Source of the DNA: Parasponia andersonii
Taxonomy: Eukaryota > Streptophyta > Magnoliopsida > Rosales > Cannabaceae
Direction: 5' to 3'
NCBI GenBank assembly: GCA_002914805.1
Contig: JXTB01000480.1
Coordinates: forward strand, 267,422-331,421
DNA: 64,000 nt
Shown here one piece after another: positions 35,085-46,994 of the stretch. The position numbers and the translations under genes were made by a program. The notes beneath the pieces were generated by a model. It had not been told where the DNA came from and did not search any database. It saw only the letters and a list, made by a program, of their open reading frames with translations. Every line of letters starts with the position of its first letter. Within the stretch, counting starts at the first letter, position 1.

Positions 35085-35832
35085 ATGGCTGGGATATCCC
35101 AACCCATTAGATGTTCATCAACTCCAGCTCAATCATCTCATATGATTGTTCATTCCGAAAACCTTATGTTGCAGATTTCTACTGTCAAATTGAATGGTAA
35201 AAATTTTATGGAATGGTCTCAATCGACCAAGGTTACCCTCATGAGCAAAGGGAAATATAAGTATGTATCTGGAAAGGCAATAAAATCAGCGGAAGATGAC
35301 CCATCCTACGAGACTTGGGAAGCTAAAAACTTCATGGTGATGGCGTGGCTGTGGCATTATGTGGAACTCAAGATAAGTAAAGCTTATCTTCTCTTTCCTA
35401 CGACAAAGGATATTTGGGCAGAGGTTCATTGGATATATTCAAAGGAAGGATTTGATTCCCAAATTTTTCAAATCAAAAGACAGATTCTCAACACAAGGCA
35501 GAGAGACTCTGGAGTTACAGAGTACTATAGTACACTCAAAAAACTCTTTAATGAACTAGATCATTATCAAAAAATTGAAATAGAGTGTAACCGATATGAA
35601 GAAATTGAAGGACATGTTGGAAAATAAGCATGTATATCAATTTCTCATTGGCCTTAATCCAGAATATGATCAAGCTAATGATCGAGTTATTGAAAAAGAA
35701 TCATTTCCTAATTTAGATGAAGCCTTTGCCATTATACGCATCGAAGAAATCAACAAGGAATTAATGAGAGGAATTGCTAGAAATATCAACAACATTGCTG
35801 TTGATAACTCAGCCTTATTTACCTCAAGGTAA
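35085..35832 (+). pseudogene. Copia-C gag
   Basis: The frame opens with an ATG at 35085. It has the Copia gag pattern L-N-G-K-N-F-M-E-W-S, then A-W-L-W and D-I-W, and later F-L-I-G-L-N-P-E-Y-D. A frameshift near 35600-35625 splits it into two overlapping frames (35085-35627 and 35596-35832). Confidence 0.82.
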
Positions 35833-36047
35833 TTTAGTAGAAAGACTAAAGACAAAGATGGGAGATGGTGTGCTCACTGCCAGTGCCCTTACCATACTTA
35901 GGACACATGTTGGAGGCTCTATGGAAGACCTAAAAACTTCAAAGAGATTATTAGGAAAGCTGGAAATCCTAACAAAACTAGACCGAGACAAAAGATTGGG
36001 CAAGCACATCAAACTGAGGCAGTGACATAGAAAGACTCCAAAAACTA

Positions 36048-36245
36048 TTGAAACAGCTAGACTCCTCGTCAACAGATTCAAACTCAATTCTAGGTTCTTG
36101 TTCTCTTACCCAGACGGGTAAAACTACTCTTGTGTCTGAAAAATCGTGTTTGCCAAGTACTTGTATTGTAGATTCAGGTGCATCGGATCATATGATTTAT
36201 CATTCTAAATTTTTTCACTATTATGTGCCTAATTCTAGGAAATAA
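36048..36245 (+). pseudogene. Copia-C protease relic
   Basis: The frame holds CIVDSGASDHM, the aspartic protease active site (D-S-G), and ends at a stop shortly after. Confidence 0.8.
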
Positions 36246-36549
36246 AAAATTTGAGTGGCTGATGGAACTTATTCTTCCATAGCTGGTCAGGGAGATATAA
36301 AAATTTCTCTATCATTATCTTTGAAGTTTGTCTTACATATTCCAAAATTATCTAATAATCTGTTGTCTATTGGAAAAATTACTAAAAATCTAAACTGTTC
36401 AGTTGTATTTACATTACTATTTTTAGGATCTTGATACGGAGAAGATGATTGAGCATGCTAGGCTGAAAGATGGACTAACTATATAGATACTACTTGCAAA
36501 AATAGACTACATGGACTTGTCTCTCATACCAACTCATCAGATATCATTT

Positions 36550-36983
36550 TACTATGACATAATCAACTTGGCCACCCTCCTTTCTTTGTTCTGAAAAAGT
36601 TATTTTTTGAATTATTTAAATACATCGATCCTAGTGTTTTTCAATGTAAATCTTGTATACTTGCAAAACATCATCATATTTCTTTTCCAATAAAAGAACC
36701 ACCCTAAATTTTATCTCTATTTAGTCTTATTCATTCTGATGTGAGGGAGCCATCACGTGTTGCTAGTATTTTTGGTTCTTGCTGGTTTGTTACTTTCATA
36801 AATGACAATACTCGATTAACCTGGGTTTATTTGATGAAATATAAATCTAAAGTTGCTTCCATTTTCCCATCATTTCATATTGTTCGTTCTGATAATGGGA
36901 AAGAATATTTCAATAAGGAGTTAGACATATATTTCGAAAAAGATGGAATTCTCCATCACTCATCATGCATAAACACACTCTAA
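36550..36983 (+). pseudogene. Copia-C integrase relic
   Basis: The pre-integrase finger region (L-G-H-P, C-K-S-C) leads into the core: H-S-D-V, F-V-T-F-I-N-D-N-T-R-L-T-W and R-S-D-N-G-K-E-Y. It is followed by a stop in place of the usual Gln before N-x-V. Confidence 0.8.
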
Positions 36984-37962
36984 CAAAACAGAGTTACTGA
37001 AACCTCCACCTATTGGAAGTAGCCAAGGGTTTTTTGTTCCAAATGAAAGTTCCAAAAACCTATTAGGGGGAAGCTATTCTCACTGCCTCATATCTAATAA
37101 ACTGAATGCCATCAAGGGTCTTCCAAACACAATCACCAATTCAAAGATTAAAAACCCGCTTTCCAAATTTCTAAGGTATCAGATCCCTACCTCCTAAAGC
37201 TTTTAGGTGTAGTGTATATGTCCATTACCAGAGTCCTACATGGGGAAAGTTAGATCCAAAGGTCATAAAATGTGTATTCTTGTGGTATTTATCCACAAAA
37301 AAGGATATAAATATTACTACCCACCAACCAAGAAAACATATGTATCTATGGATGTTACATTTGTTGAAAGGCAACCATTTTTCGAAATCAATCTTCAAGA
37401 GGAGATAAAATCAATAGCCAGGGATGTAGAGTAGTGGAAGATTGAACATGAAGATGCTCCAAATTTTGTCCCAAATCAAGCTTCAAATGTGGAAAATTCC
37501 AATCAACCAGAATTAGAATTTGTTCCTATTGTCAATGAACTAGAAAATCAATAAGAATCAGCACTAATTTCCATTGTCCCTGCTACTGTTCCTAAAAATC
37601 TATGTGCAAATCAAGGTCAAATTTTAGGTCCAAAATCCAATACTCCATTTTTAAAGGTATATTCAAGGAGAAAATAGCCCATACTTTAGCTAGCACTCCA
37701 ATTGTGGACTCCGCATCAAATGATGAAGATAACAATCTAATTTCTCAAAACTCAGTTGAAAATACTCATATTAATGATCTTGATCTTCCTATAGCACTTA
37801 GAAAAGGGGTTCGTTCATGTACTCTTCATTCTATGTCTAACTTGTCTCCTTGAAAAATCTCTCCCCCTCCCCTGATATCGTGTTTTTCTGTCTCATATAA
37901 AATCATAGAAAATTCTATCATCTATTCATGAGGCACTCAAACTAAAACCTTAGCAAGACGCT

Positions 37963-38640
37963 ATGGCTGAAGATTTGAAGGCTTTAGAGAAAAATCACAC
38001 ATGGCGACCGATTGATTTGCCACAAGGGAAGAAAGTTGTAGGATGTAGGTGGATCTTCACAAATAAATACAAGGCTGATGGGTTCTTCGAGAGGCACAAA
38101 GCGAGACTGGTTACAAAGGGGTACACCCAGACCTACGGAATTCATTATCTTGAAACACTTGCACCAGTTGCAAAAATGAACTCTATTAGATTCCTACTAT
38201 CAATAGCATCGAATTATGATTGGCCACTACATCAGTTTGACCTTAGAAAGTGTTCCTACATGGCGAATTGAAAGAAGAAGTAAATATGGATATTCCACTA
38301 GGGTATTGGCAGACTTCAAAGGGAAACTAAGTTTATAAGCTGGAAAAATTTATTTATGACTTGAAACAGTACCTAAGAGCTTGGTTTGGAAGATTTACAA
38401 AATCCATGCTAAAAAATGATTTCTACCAAAGTCAGGGAAATCATACTCTTTTCTTCAAACACTCAAAAAGTATTAATTGTGTACATTGATGACATAATCG
38501 TTACTAGAGATGATCACATTAAAATTACAAAACTAAAAGAATATCTTGCAAAAGAATTTGAAATTAAAGATCTAGGAAGTCTCTGATATTTCTTAGGAAT
38601 AGAAGTGGCCAGATCTAAGCAAAGGACTTTTTGAACTAGC
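37963..38640 (+). pseudogene. Copia-C reverse transcriptase relic
   Basis: 37963-38271 has A-L-x-K-N-H-T-W, V-G-C-R-W-I-F and R-H-K-A-R-L-V-T-K-G-Y-T-Q. The catalytic box follows as VYIDDIIV near 38480 after several breaks. Confidence 0.85.
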
Positions 38641-38675
38641 AGAAATATGTCTAAGATCTTCTACAAGAAATAGGT

Positions 38676-39380
38676 TTGCTTGGGAGTAAACCCAGTGATA
38701 TTCCAGTTAAAGCTAATTATAGATTAGGAGAAATAAAGGAAGAAGAATTTGTGGATAGAGGAATGTGTCAAAGACTCGTGGGAAAATTAATCTACCTTTC
38801 ACACACAAGACTAGATATCGCCTATTCTGTGAGTGTGCAATTCATGCATGCTCCTCTCAAATCTCTTCTTGATGTTGTGCATCGTATCTTGAGATATCTT
38901 AAAGGAATCCTCGGGAAAGGAATTTTGTTCAAAAAAAGTGAAAACCTTAAAGTTGAAGCTTATACTAATGCTGATTGGGTAGGATCAGTTAGTGATAGAA
39001 GATCAACTACAGGATACTACACATTTGTTAGTGGAAATCTAGTTACATGTAGGAGCAAGAAGCAAGCTGTAGTTGCCAGATCAAGTGTAAAGGTGGAGTT
39101 TCTACCTATGGCTTAGGAAGTATACGAGTTACTGAAGTTAAAAGTTATACTTACTGATTTGCCAATAAAGTTTGACCCTTCTATGATGTTATACTGTGAT
39201 AATAAAGCATCTATTAACATTGTCCACAACCCTGTTCAACATGATAGAACTAAGCACGTGGAAATCGAAAGGCATTTCATTAAAGAGAAATTAGAAGCAG
39301 GTCTCATACGCACACCCTTTGTATAATCAAATCACTAACTAGCAGATATTCTCACAAAAAGATTGTAAGGAAGAACGTTC
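38676..39380 (+). pseudogene. Copia-C RNase H relic
   Basis: The frame at 38676-39116 holds G-K-L-I-Y-L-S-H-T-R-L-D-I-A-Y and A-D-W-V-G-S. Later pieces give C-D-N-K-A-S, R-T-K-H-V-E and L-A-D-I-L-T-K. Confidence 0.85.
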
Positions 39381-39438
39381 AATCAATTGACAAGCAAGCT
39401 TGAAATGCAAAAAATTTTTGCATCCACTTCAGAGGGAG

Positions 39439-39659
39439 TGTTGGAGATCACGTATATATTTTTTATTTAATATAGATTTATATTTTATAATTAGTGTAGA
39501 TCATGAGCGATAAATTATAATCAAATCAAATTGTATTTTACCTTAATTATTATAGAATTTGTTTCCTTTTTTAGCGGTTGATTTCCTATATTTATAGAGA
39601 ACATCTAAGCCTCTAGAATGACATCTTATAAAAAAAATATTTTCTTCCAAAAACCTTCA
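39439..39659 (+). repeat. 3' LTR of Copia-C
   Basis: Partner of 34533-34715, preceded by a short polypurine tract. Confidence 0.85.
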
Positions 39660-39677
39660 AAATATATATATATATAT

Positions 39678-39906
39678 GAGCACCAATCTAGTAGGTATTT
39701 TTTTTTTTTTACGTATGCATAGGTATCAATTTGGCCAATGAAAATTTGGCATGCACATTTTTTTATTGTAAAAAGTAAGAGAGAGAAAGAACATTAATGA
39801 TGCACGTCTTTTCATGTACTTCATTATAACTATTAGATCACCATTAGATGGTGATCCAATGGCTAAAAAACATTACCTATAAAAAATACCTATTGGATTG
39901 GCAACC
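39678..39906 (+). mobile_element. MITE family M, copy 1
   Basis: 229 bp with imperfect terminal inverted repeats (GAGCACCAATCTAGTAGGTA against the reverse complement of the right end, GGTTGCCAATCCAATAGGTA). It is embedded in (TA)n on both sides and has no coding capacity. Confidence 0.8.
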
Positions 39907-40197
39907 ATATATATATATATATGTAGAGTATTTATAAAAATACCCGATCAATTTAAAAAATAGCTATTGTTTACTCCTATTTAATAAATGATCATTTTAT
40001 AATTTTATTTTGATAATTACCGTTATAGTTGATCTATTTTTTTAAAAAAATAAATAAAGTTTTTAAAAAATAAATTAATTTTTCTATTTATTAAATATGA
40101 AATATACTATTTTTCAAATATGTTTCAAAATTCGGTCATTTTTAACAGAGTTAGGAAATTGCCCATTTTTTAAAGAATGATCCAAAATAGCTTAAAA

Positions 40198-40231
<34 letters not shown>

Positions 40232-40233
<2 letters not shown>

Positions 40234-40473
40234 TTGCCAATCCAATAGGTATCTTTTTCTTTACCTATGTGTAGGTATTTGTTTTTTAGCTGTTGGATCT
40301 CTATCTAATAGTGATCCAATGGCTATAATGAAGTGCATGAAAAGACATACATCATTAATGCTCTTTCTCTCTCTTATTTTTTACAATAAAAAAATGTGCA
40401 TGCTAAATTTTCATTGAATAAATTGATACCTACCCAGAGGTAAAAAAAAAAAAAAACCTACTGGATTGGTGCC
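40232..40473 (-). mobile_element. MITE family M, copy 2
   Basis: Inverted relative to copy 1, with the same ends and the same interior (GATCCAATGGCTA.., AATGTGCATGC). (TA)n flanks it. Confidence 0.8.
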
Positions 40474-42596
40474 CATATATATATTACTTCATATTGTTAT
40501 TGCAATGCTTTCAGCATGACAACATTTGTTGGAAGCGTGAGCGACAGTGGTGCTGGTTGAATCCTCGAACCTACCACCGATTTAGAAATTACTTTGGTAT
40601 CTCATATCCATTGTAGAAAAACTCCTTTGAAAACTTGTGATTAGTGACATTACAAAAACAACCACCACAAATTCTACCACTCAAGAGTACTCACTGGAAT
40701 TCATTTTAGGTAGAGAGTAAGAGAGAGATGGGAGATCAGATAGAGCATATTTTTTTCTATATTAGAAAAAATAAGAGAGTTCTACTCACTGATACGTATG
40801 TATCCTTTCATTTTTATTAAGGATATTTCCTAATAGTTTAATTAATAGGAAATATTCCTTAATGAATAGGGTGATGATTAGCATTAAATATGCCTAAATA
40901 TAAATTTGACGCATTCACATCTTAAAACCTATTAGGAATTAATATGTATATATATTTCCTGATTATAAGTCATTAACTGCAATATTCTGATTAATGACAG
41001 AATATTTGAAATTAATCTCCTTTCACATTAGTCCACAATTATTGAGCCATGCACCAACTATGGGCACCCAACAAGACTTTAGACCAAGAAGTTTAATATC
41101 TCTCACTTGCACATAGTGTGCATGATGAACAAATCTCTCATCATCATCCTATCAATAATTTTATTCATACTTGGCTAATGAGCAGTGCGATCGTTGGGCC
41201 ACCTGCAAAAGAATGTTCAGGAGTACTATATCAAATCTTATGAGGACCAGCATAGAATATTCCTATGTGTCTCGTTATACCCCAGACATATTCAGCCACA
41301 TCGGATCTAGCACTTCCAATCTCCCATATCTATATTTGGGTGCTATACAAAGACCCTTCTCGTTATTATGCTCACAATTATACTGCTATACCCAATAGTG
41401 ATATAATTTGTTGATAGTGAATATAAAACATAGATGTATTACTAAATAATCTTCCTTTCATCCTCGAATTAATTAGCTTTGATCTAATTGCTTTTCCAAC
41501 AATGTCCTTTTAGGTCGAATCAACCATGACCATAGGAGACATGTCAAAATAATATACATTAGACCTCCGCTTCATAAAATAGTCAAAAGTCACATAGGGC
41601 ATAATGAAGTATGAGATCAAAATAAGTATAATGATCTATAAAGGCTTGTACAATGAAAAAGTAGGGATCCATTCTTTTACTTGTGGTATGAAACACATGC
41701 TACGGTAGGATACTCCTTTAAAAAGAGTGTATGCATCCTTCCTAGAATACCAACAGATCTTAGTCTAGTCGCCTTCAAGTGTCTGACTCAAATTCTCTAT
41801 ATACTCACTTAATCTAGTGCCATTTGGAGTTTCGCATTTGGCTCAGGTCACATATGGATAGTGAGAACACTAGTTTATCTATAGTCGATCTTCTAAGATC
41901 TCATCTTGGCTCTTTCCAAGGTGATACTTAGTTCACAATCTTTGGGCTATAAGCGAAGTGTCTCATCTTTGCTCCAACTAGCACCAAAGGAGATTTCTCG
42001 TGTAAGAGAGACAATCATTACTTGTTTGCATACTAACTAATCATGGTTTATATATATATGTGTGCTAAAAATTCAGATATCACGTCACAACCAAAAATGG
42101 ACAAAGAAATATTTATTTTATAAAAGATATCTTGAATAACAAATATCTGATAGTAGTCAACTGGAAAAATATACAAAAGGAATAAAGTCACAATCTGATA
42201 GTCTGCATACTTTAAACTACATGCATGTTTTGGCAAAGACAAAAACAGCTATAAGTTGTTAGAAATTTCCAAGATGAGAAAAACAGAGAGATGAGAATAT
42301 AAGAAACAGAGAGATGGTAGGAGAAGAACAAATATTAATATATGTCTAATAAACTAAAAAATGACTGAACGTATAACAGAGCAGACATGTATAGTTGGAG
42401 TGAGTGTTTGCTTAATTAATAAGAAAGTTAACTCGTAGTCATGAGAAAAGGAATTGACGTTTAATAATTAAACTATCTTCTTCTTGCCCTACTTTTCTTA
42501 CCTTTCGCTTCAACTAGTTACGATCATGGAGAAGCTTCATTTGTTTCAAAAAAATAATTTTTTACGCTTGTTACTTCTCCCACCATGGTAAATGGA

Positions 42597-42600
<4 letters not shown>
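40474..42600. other. Gene-free region, part of it LTR-like in texture
   Basis: No supported coding frame. From about 41040 to 42010 the sequence is less AT-rich and resembles untranslated retroelement or LTR sequence, but no second copy exists in the window. A small hairpin lies at about 40822-40865 (AAGGATATTTCCTA against its complement). Confidence 0.4.

Positions 42601-42630
<30 letters not shown>
42600..42630. repeat. (TA)n microsatellite
   Basis: A pure TA run at the presumed 3' tail of the SINE candidate. Confidence 0.95.
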
Positions 42631-42638
<8 letters not shown>

Positions 42639-42757
42639 AATTTAAAAGAAAATAATACATACACTTTACCAAGATTTGAACCTCTAACTCTCCAAACTCA
42701 TACACACGTCCTTCAAACCTTGAATCAATCGAGCTAATCCCAATTGGTCTGGATACT
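42631..42757 (-). mobile_element. tRNA-derived SINE candidate
   Basis: On the minus strand TTAGCTCGATTGA (A-box-like, 42726-42738) is followed about 50 bases on by GGTTCAAATCT (B-box, 42672-42682). That is the spacing of an internal RNA polymerase III promoter. The 3' side runs into T-rich sequence and (TA)n. There is no cloverleaf for a functional tRNA. Confidence 0.45.
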
Positions 42758-42759
42758 CT

Positions 42760-43602
42760 ATATCTCAAGTATTTGTGGAGCAGACTCTTTTTGCAACACA
42801 TGGCACAGTTACATACTTCATAAATGATGATTTTTCCCTGCAACTTGCATCACTGAAACTGCACTTTCTTTTTTCTCCACTGAAACCATTGGTTTCTGTT
42901 GTTTGTGCCAATAAAGGAGAGTATGTTAACAAATTAACTAGTAGAATAAAATGAGCCTATAAAGTATGACAACAGTTAGCTTGTTTCTTGACTAAAAGAC
43001 TAGTCAGTTATATGCACAATGCAAACAGAAAGAACATCACTGTAAATTTGTGACGAACTTATTATACATATTGCTTATCCATCTTTGCCCTGTTTTATAT
43101 AATTTAGTTAACTTATTTCACTCTACTTTTAAACCACTCTCATGCTTCTACGGTTGTCAAGAATACCTACGGCTAGAACAATTTCGACTAACATGGATTA
43201 TTCTTAATACCAATTTCCTAAACTCTTTAGACAGCTTCTCCACTCCAAGAGAGAATTCTTCTGTTTTAAGATTTAACATTCCTGCTAGGGAAGGAGACAT
43301 TTACGAAATAATTTCTCGGTTGAAGAAACACCCTACATTGAATAACTCTGAACTTTTTTTATCACTAATAACCTCCATACAGTTGCAAATCTAAACTTGG
43401 CATTAACTTCTTTTAGTAGTGTGTATCATATTATGCGAGAGATGTCTCAAGATCAAAGTACAAAAAAAAACCAAATGATTGATGTCTCTATCACCAGAAT
43501 TATGCTTAGAAACTGCAAATATACACATTTAATTTCTTCCGGTTGGATACTTTTACCTAATTTATCAAAGCGAAGAGCTCTGTCTGACGTGAAAGTTACA
43601 AG
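42760..43602. other. Spacer downstream of the kinase relic
   Basis: No credible gene; an open frame of 114 codons at 43050 has no family features. Around 43480-43560 the sequence resembles the 3' flank of the gene at 20490. Confidence 0.45.
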
Positions 43603-43880
43603 CTAATTTCGGCTGGCGATATTTCCTGATCTTGGAGCAAGAAAAGAGGCCTTTGTGGGTAAATGCAAGGCTTCAAAACTTCCTTCCAACATTTCAATCA
43701 CATTACTCATGGATGGCCTATTTGATGGAATTGTTTGAAAACACCACAAATGACAAACCCACAAAAACTCTTTCTTGCCGAGTAATTTTCTTTGCTTGTC
43801 ATTTTGCCCCGCAATCTTAAATTTCTTCCTTGCTCGATATGTTTTCAAAACAAATCAGGGATATAGCTGATCCGTTTGTT
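43603..43880 (-). pseudogene. Relic of an LRK10L2-type kinase C-terminus
   Basis: The minus strand reads P-D-L-F-(stop)-K-H-I-E-Q-G, then L-R-L-R-G-K-M-T-S-K-E-N. After a frameshift it gives [20 protein letters not shown] and a short tail. This is the last fifth of the kinase domain (subdomain XI), aligned with the same part of the genes at 20490 and 44271. It has an in-frame stop and a shift, and no upstream kinase sequence, so it is a decayed duplicate. It stands about 390 bp downstream of the pseudogene at 44271. Confidence 0.82.
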
Positions 43881-44270
43881 TCAAACATTCTCACCGTTTC
43901 CAATCCAACTTCCATTCAAATGGGTGTTTGTTTCAACTATTCTAATTTTTCTTTTCAAATGAGTGTTTGTTTCAATAATTACGCTTTTGACAAATTTTGG
44001 TATGATGTTGTACATAGAGATAACAAATATGGACGTGTGAGTTCTTATAAAAATTCTCTTGTCCATTCAAATACAATAATGTAGCATCAAAGTAATGAGA
44101 TCAAATTATCAACTGGCGGTTTGTATTAGGTATTATATTGTTCCGGCTTACCTCTCACAGAAACAAGATAATTGGAGAGCTCTGTCAAGAAGGAATATTT
44201 ATATAAGTCATGAAACTAATTGATCTTCCCAATTCATCACTAGCACGAATCGTATCGCACCGCACAAAAG
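43881..44270. other. Spacer between kinase relic and pseudogene
   Basis: No coding sequence. An 18-bp phrase (CAAATGGGTGTTTGTTTCAA and a near-copy) occurs twice, at about 43918 and 43956. Confidence 0.5.
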
Positions 44271-46994
44271 CTAAAGATTTGATACTGAGATGGTGGAAGA
44301 TTCCCCTGTTGATCCAGGATGCAATGTTTCCAAAGATCTTGGAGCAAAGATGAAAGGCTTTGGTGGAGTATGCAAGGCTTCCAAAGTTCCTTCCAACATT
44401 TCAATCACTCTACTCATGGATGGCCTATCTGATGGATTCGTCTGGATGCACCACAAGCCCACTACAATCATTTTTCTTGCGATTCCATTTTCCTCGCTAG
44501 TTGTAATAACACCACGCAGTCTCAAATTGTTGTCCTCTTCGAGGCGTTGATATATCGCGTCTGGAAAATATATCTCACTCGTTTGGCTAACCCCAACTCT
44601 AGTGTCCTTTCTTCCTCCCATAACCATTTCTAAAATCATCATTCCGTAACTATAGACATCGGACTTGTAAGAAACTCCTCCAAAATTTCTACTGAACACT
44701 TGTGGAGCTATGTAACCAATTGTGCCTCTAGCACCCAACATGGATACAATACTCTCCTTCTTCAGGCAGAGTTTAGCAAGCCCAAAGTCAGAAATCTTCG
44801 GACAAAGATCTTCATCCAAGAGAATGTTATGCGGTTTTATGTCTAAATGCAAAATTCTCGTGTTGCAACCGCGGTGCAAGTACTCAAGTCCTCTTGCGAT
44901 TCCAGCAGCGATTTGAAGCAGTTTACTCCATTCCAAATGTGGAGTGTTCTTCAAAGGATCTTCGTTGTATATGAATTTTTCAAGTGAACCATTGGCCATG
45001 AACTCATAAATGAGAGCTCTTTTTCGACCTTCTAAGCAAAATCCGAGAAGGCAAACAATATTTACATGAGAAGTTCTACTTATGCTAGCAACCTCATTAA
45101 TGAATTCTTCCCCATTCGCTTTTGATGCATTCAGGACTTTGACAGCAACAATACGATCATCAAACAGCTTTCCTTTGTAAACACCACCATAACCTCCCTG
45201 GCCGAGTTTATACTTGAATGATTTGTTGATCTTTTTGACATCTGAGAATCTGTATCTTTTTACAGTTAGATGTTGGTAAGTTGTAATACGAGCTTCAAGA
45301 TCTTGATCATTCTTTCTCATCTTTGTCCATCATGCAAATATCTTAATTCTAAAACAGAAAACCGTGATACAGGACAACAATATCACAATTCCCGCACTCA
45401 CGACACCTGTAAAATCAGTTGTCAGAAATTGATTTATGCATTGGTGAAAACATCGTACGTATACCATTTCTAAGAGTAACATATATTCTAATGTTGTGCA
45501 TTAGATAGTAAAAGCATTATTATCGTTAGACTAACAATGGTGTTGGAGTTTATCTGCAAATTAGAATTAATATTCTTATTTGAAATCTCCATTCCCCGAA
45601 ACTCGATAATTCTGATGTGCAATTAGACAACCAATAACAAAGCATAATTAAAACAAACCTTTCAAAAGTCAGAATGCTATAATTTGAGAAGTGCCATACC
45701 TATTGTCAACTTCTTGTGACGAGCTGCAAAAAGAATATAATATCTGTTATAAGGGCAACAAAAGATGTTTCTTTCGAAACCTCTTTATGATGTATATTTA
45801 GTTATACACAGGGTATTCGCAAAATATTACTTCTTGGAATAGTTAGAAACCACGTATTTTCTAAATTTTTTCAGTAAATGAACTTTTTAAGACTTGGTTA
45901 TAAGTAGACAACACTTGACATAATAAATTATAGTCAACTTAAAGAGGTCATCTAGGTAAAAGGAGTAAAAACTAAAATTTTTACTTAAAAGTACACTCAA
46001 AGGGTATAATATCCCAATCTCTCTTTTCGCATCTGGCATGAAACTATGGAAATTTTTGCCATAGCAATCAAATGGTACAAGCCATATTTCTTTGCCTAGT
46101 ACCACTCATGAGAAGAAAACTAATTCTGTAGTTATTTTTTGAAGAAAAAAGAAAACTGAGCTCGTACGTGTACCTCGATTATTAGTGAAACAAACAACAT
46201 CTTCTTGATGGTCCCTACAAAAGCAGAGAAACTTTTGAGTGGTGGTGTTAAATCCGCAACACCCACCTGACTCTTCACAGCTTCTACAACCCTGCAGCCG
46301 TGACGAATAGTAGTAGTACTCCACCTCAAACCCTCGATTCAGAGCTTCCTTCAACTCCACTTTTCCTCCCATGGTGTTCTCTAGAGCAGTCTTGAAAACC
46401 GGAACTCGGACTACTTCGCGGCACATCCCGAGCTGAGGTCGCAAAATCCTCATCAAATAATCGTCCGCGTAGTAGACAACATCACCATCCCCGCTGCCAC
46501 CGCCATGTTCGCAACTAAAGTTGTTGGGCAAAGATTTGAATTCCGGCAGTGGCCGCAGGCAGCCGTAGATTAAGGTGAGGTTCTGGATCGATATCGTTTC
46601 CGAGCTTCGACCACTTGTTTCTGGATACCGAAAGAGATTGTGATCCAAAGTGGTATTGAGAAATTTCGGAGAACAAGGATTATCCCTCCCAGAGGTCTAA
46701 TCTTGCAATGGTCATCTTGTCCAATGGAGTGTTGTCCAGTAAGCGATACTCTAGGCCGTTGATTTCGATCACCGGGTATTGTTTGTAGCGGCAATCAAGT
46801 TCGAAACTCTGGTGACCGCAGAATTCGGGCCTGTCGTTTCCCCAGAAAGGGAAGGAAAGGTTTCTTAAGGTGCCACACTTGTACGGACGGCTGCATTGAA
46901 TGAATTCTTGGGTATCAGAAGAGTAAGAGAACCGAAAACGTGTCAGTGTTGAGAAAGCAATGATGAGGAGTTGGAAAAACAGAGGACCCTCCAT
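44271..46994 (-). pseudogene. LRK10L2-type receptor kinase with frameshift and premature stop
   Basis: Exons are 46994-46174 (signal peptide and ectodomain), 45723-45700 (short linker) and 45406-44271 (membrane segment and kinase). All joins are GT-AG and phase 1, as in the gene at 20490. Two lesions are seen. One extra G in the run at 46684-46686 (C on the plus strand) ends the ectodomain frame after D-L-W-E-G. A TGA at 45330-45332 falls just after the membrane segment. The kinase after the stop is otherwise whole: [25 protein letters not shown] (non-RD), DFGLAK, and C-terminus E-S-S-T-I-S-V. APQ replaces the usual APE. A 349-residue soluble kinase from the ATG at 45320 is possible but unproven. 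Either lesion could be a sequencing error; both together favour a pseudogene. Confidence 0.8.

Larger units (their letters stand above)
34533..39659 (+). mobile_element. Copia-C LTR retrotransposon, degenerate
   Basis: Short LTRs (34533-34715 and 39439-39659) begin TGCTGGAGATCA / TGTTGGAGATCA and end CCTTCA. A decayed primer site (AGTATCAAAGAC) follows the left one and AGAGGGAG precedes the right one. Gag, protease, integrase, RT and RNase H follow in Copia order on the plus strand, all interrupted. TA-rich sequence on both sides hides any target duplication. Confidence 0.9.

Noticed and set aside
42571-42843. 90-codon minus-strand frame
   Set aside because: It reads through a (TA)n tract (Ile-Tyr repeats) and a SINE-like sequence.
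43050-43394. 114-codon plus-strand frame downstream of the kinase relic
   Set aside because: No recognisable domain, biased composition; chance frame is likely.
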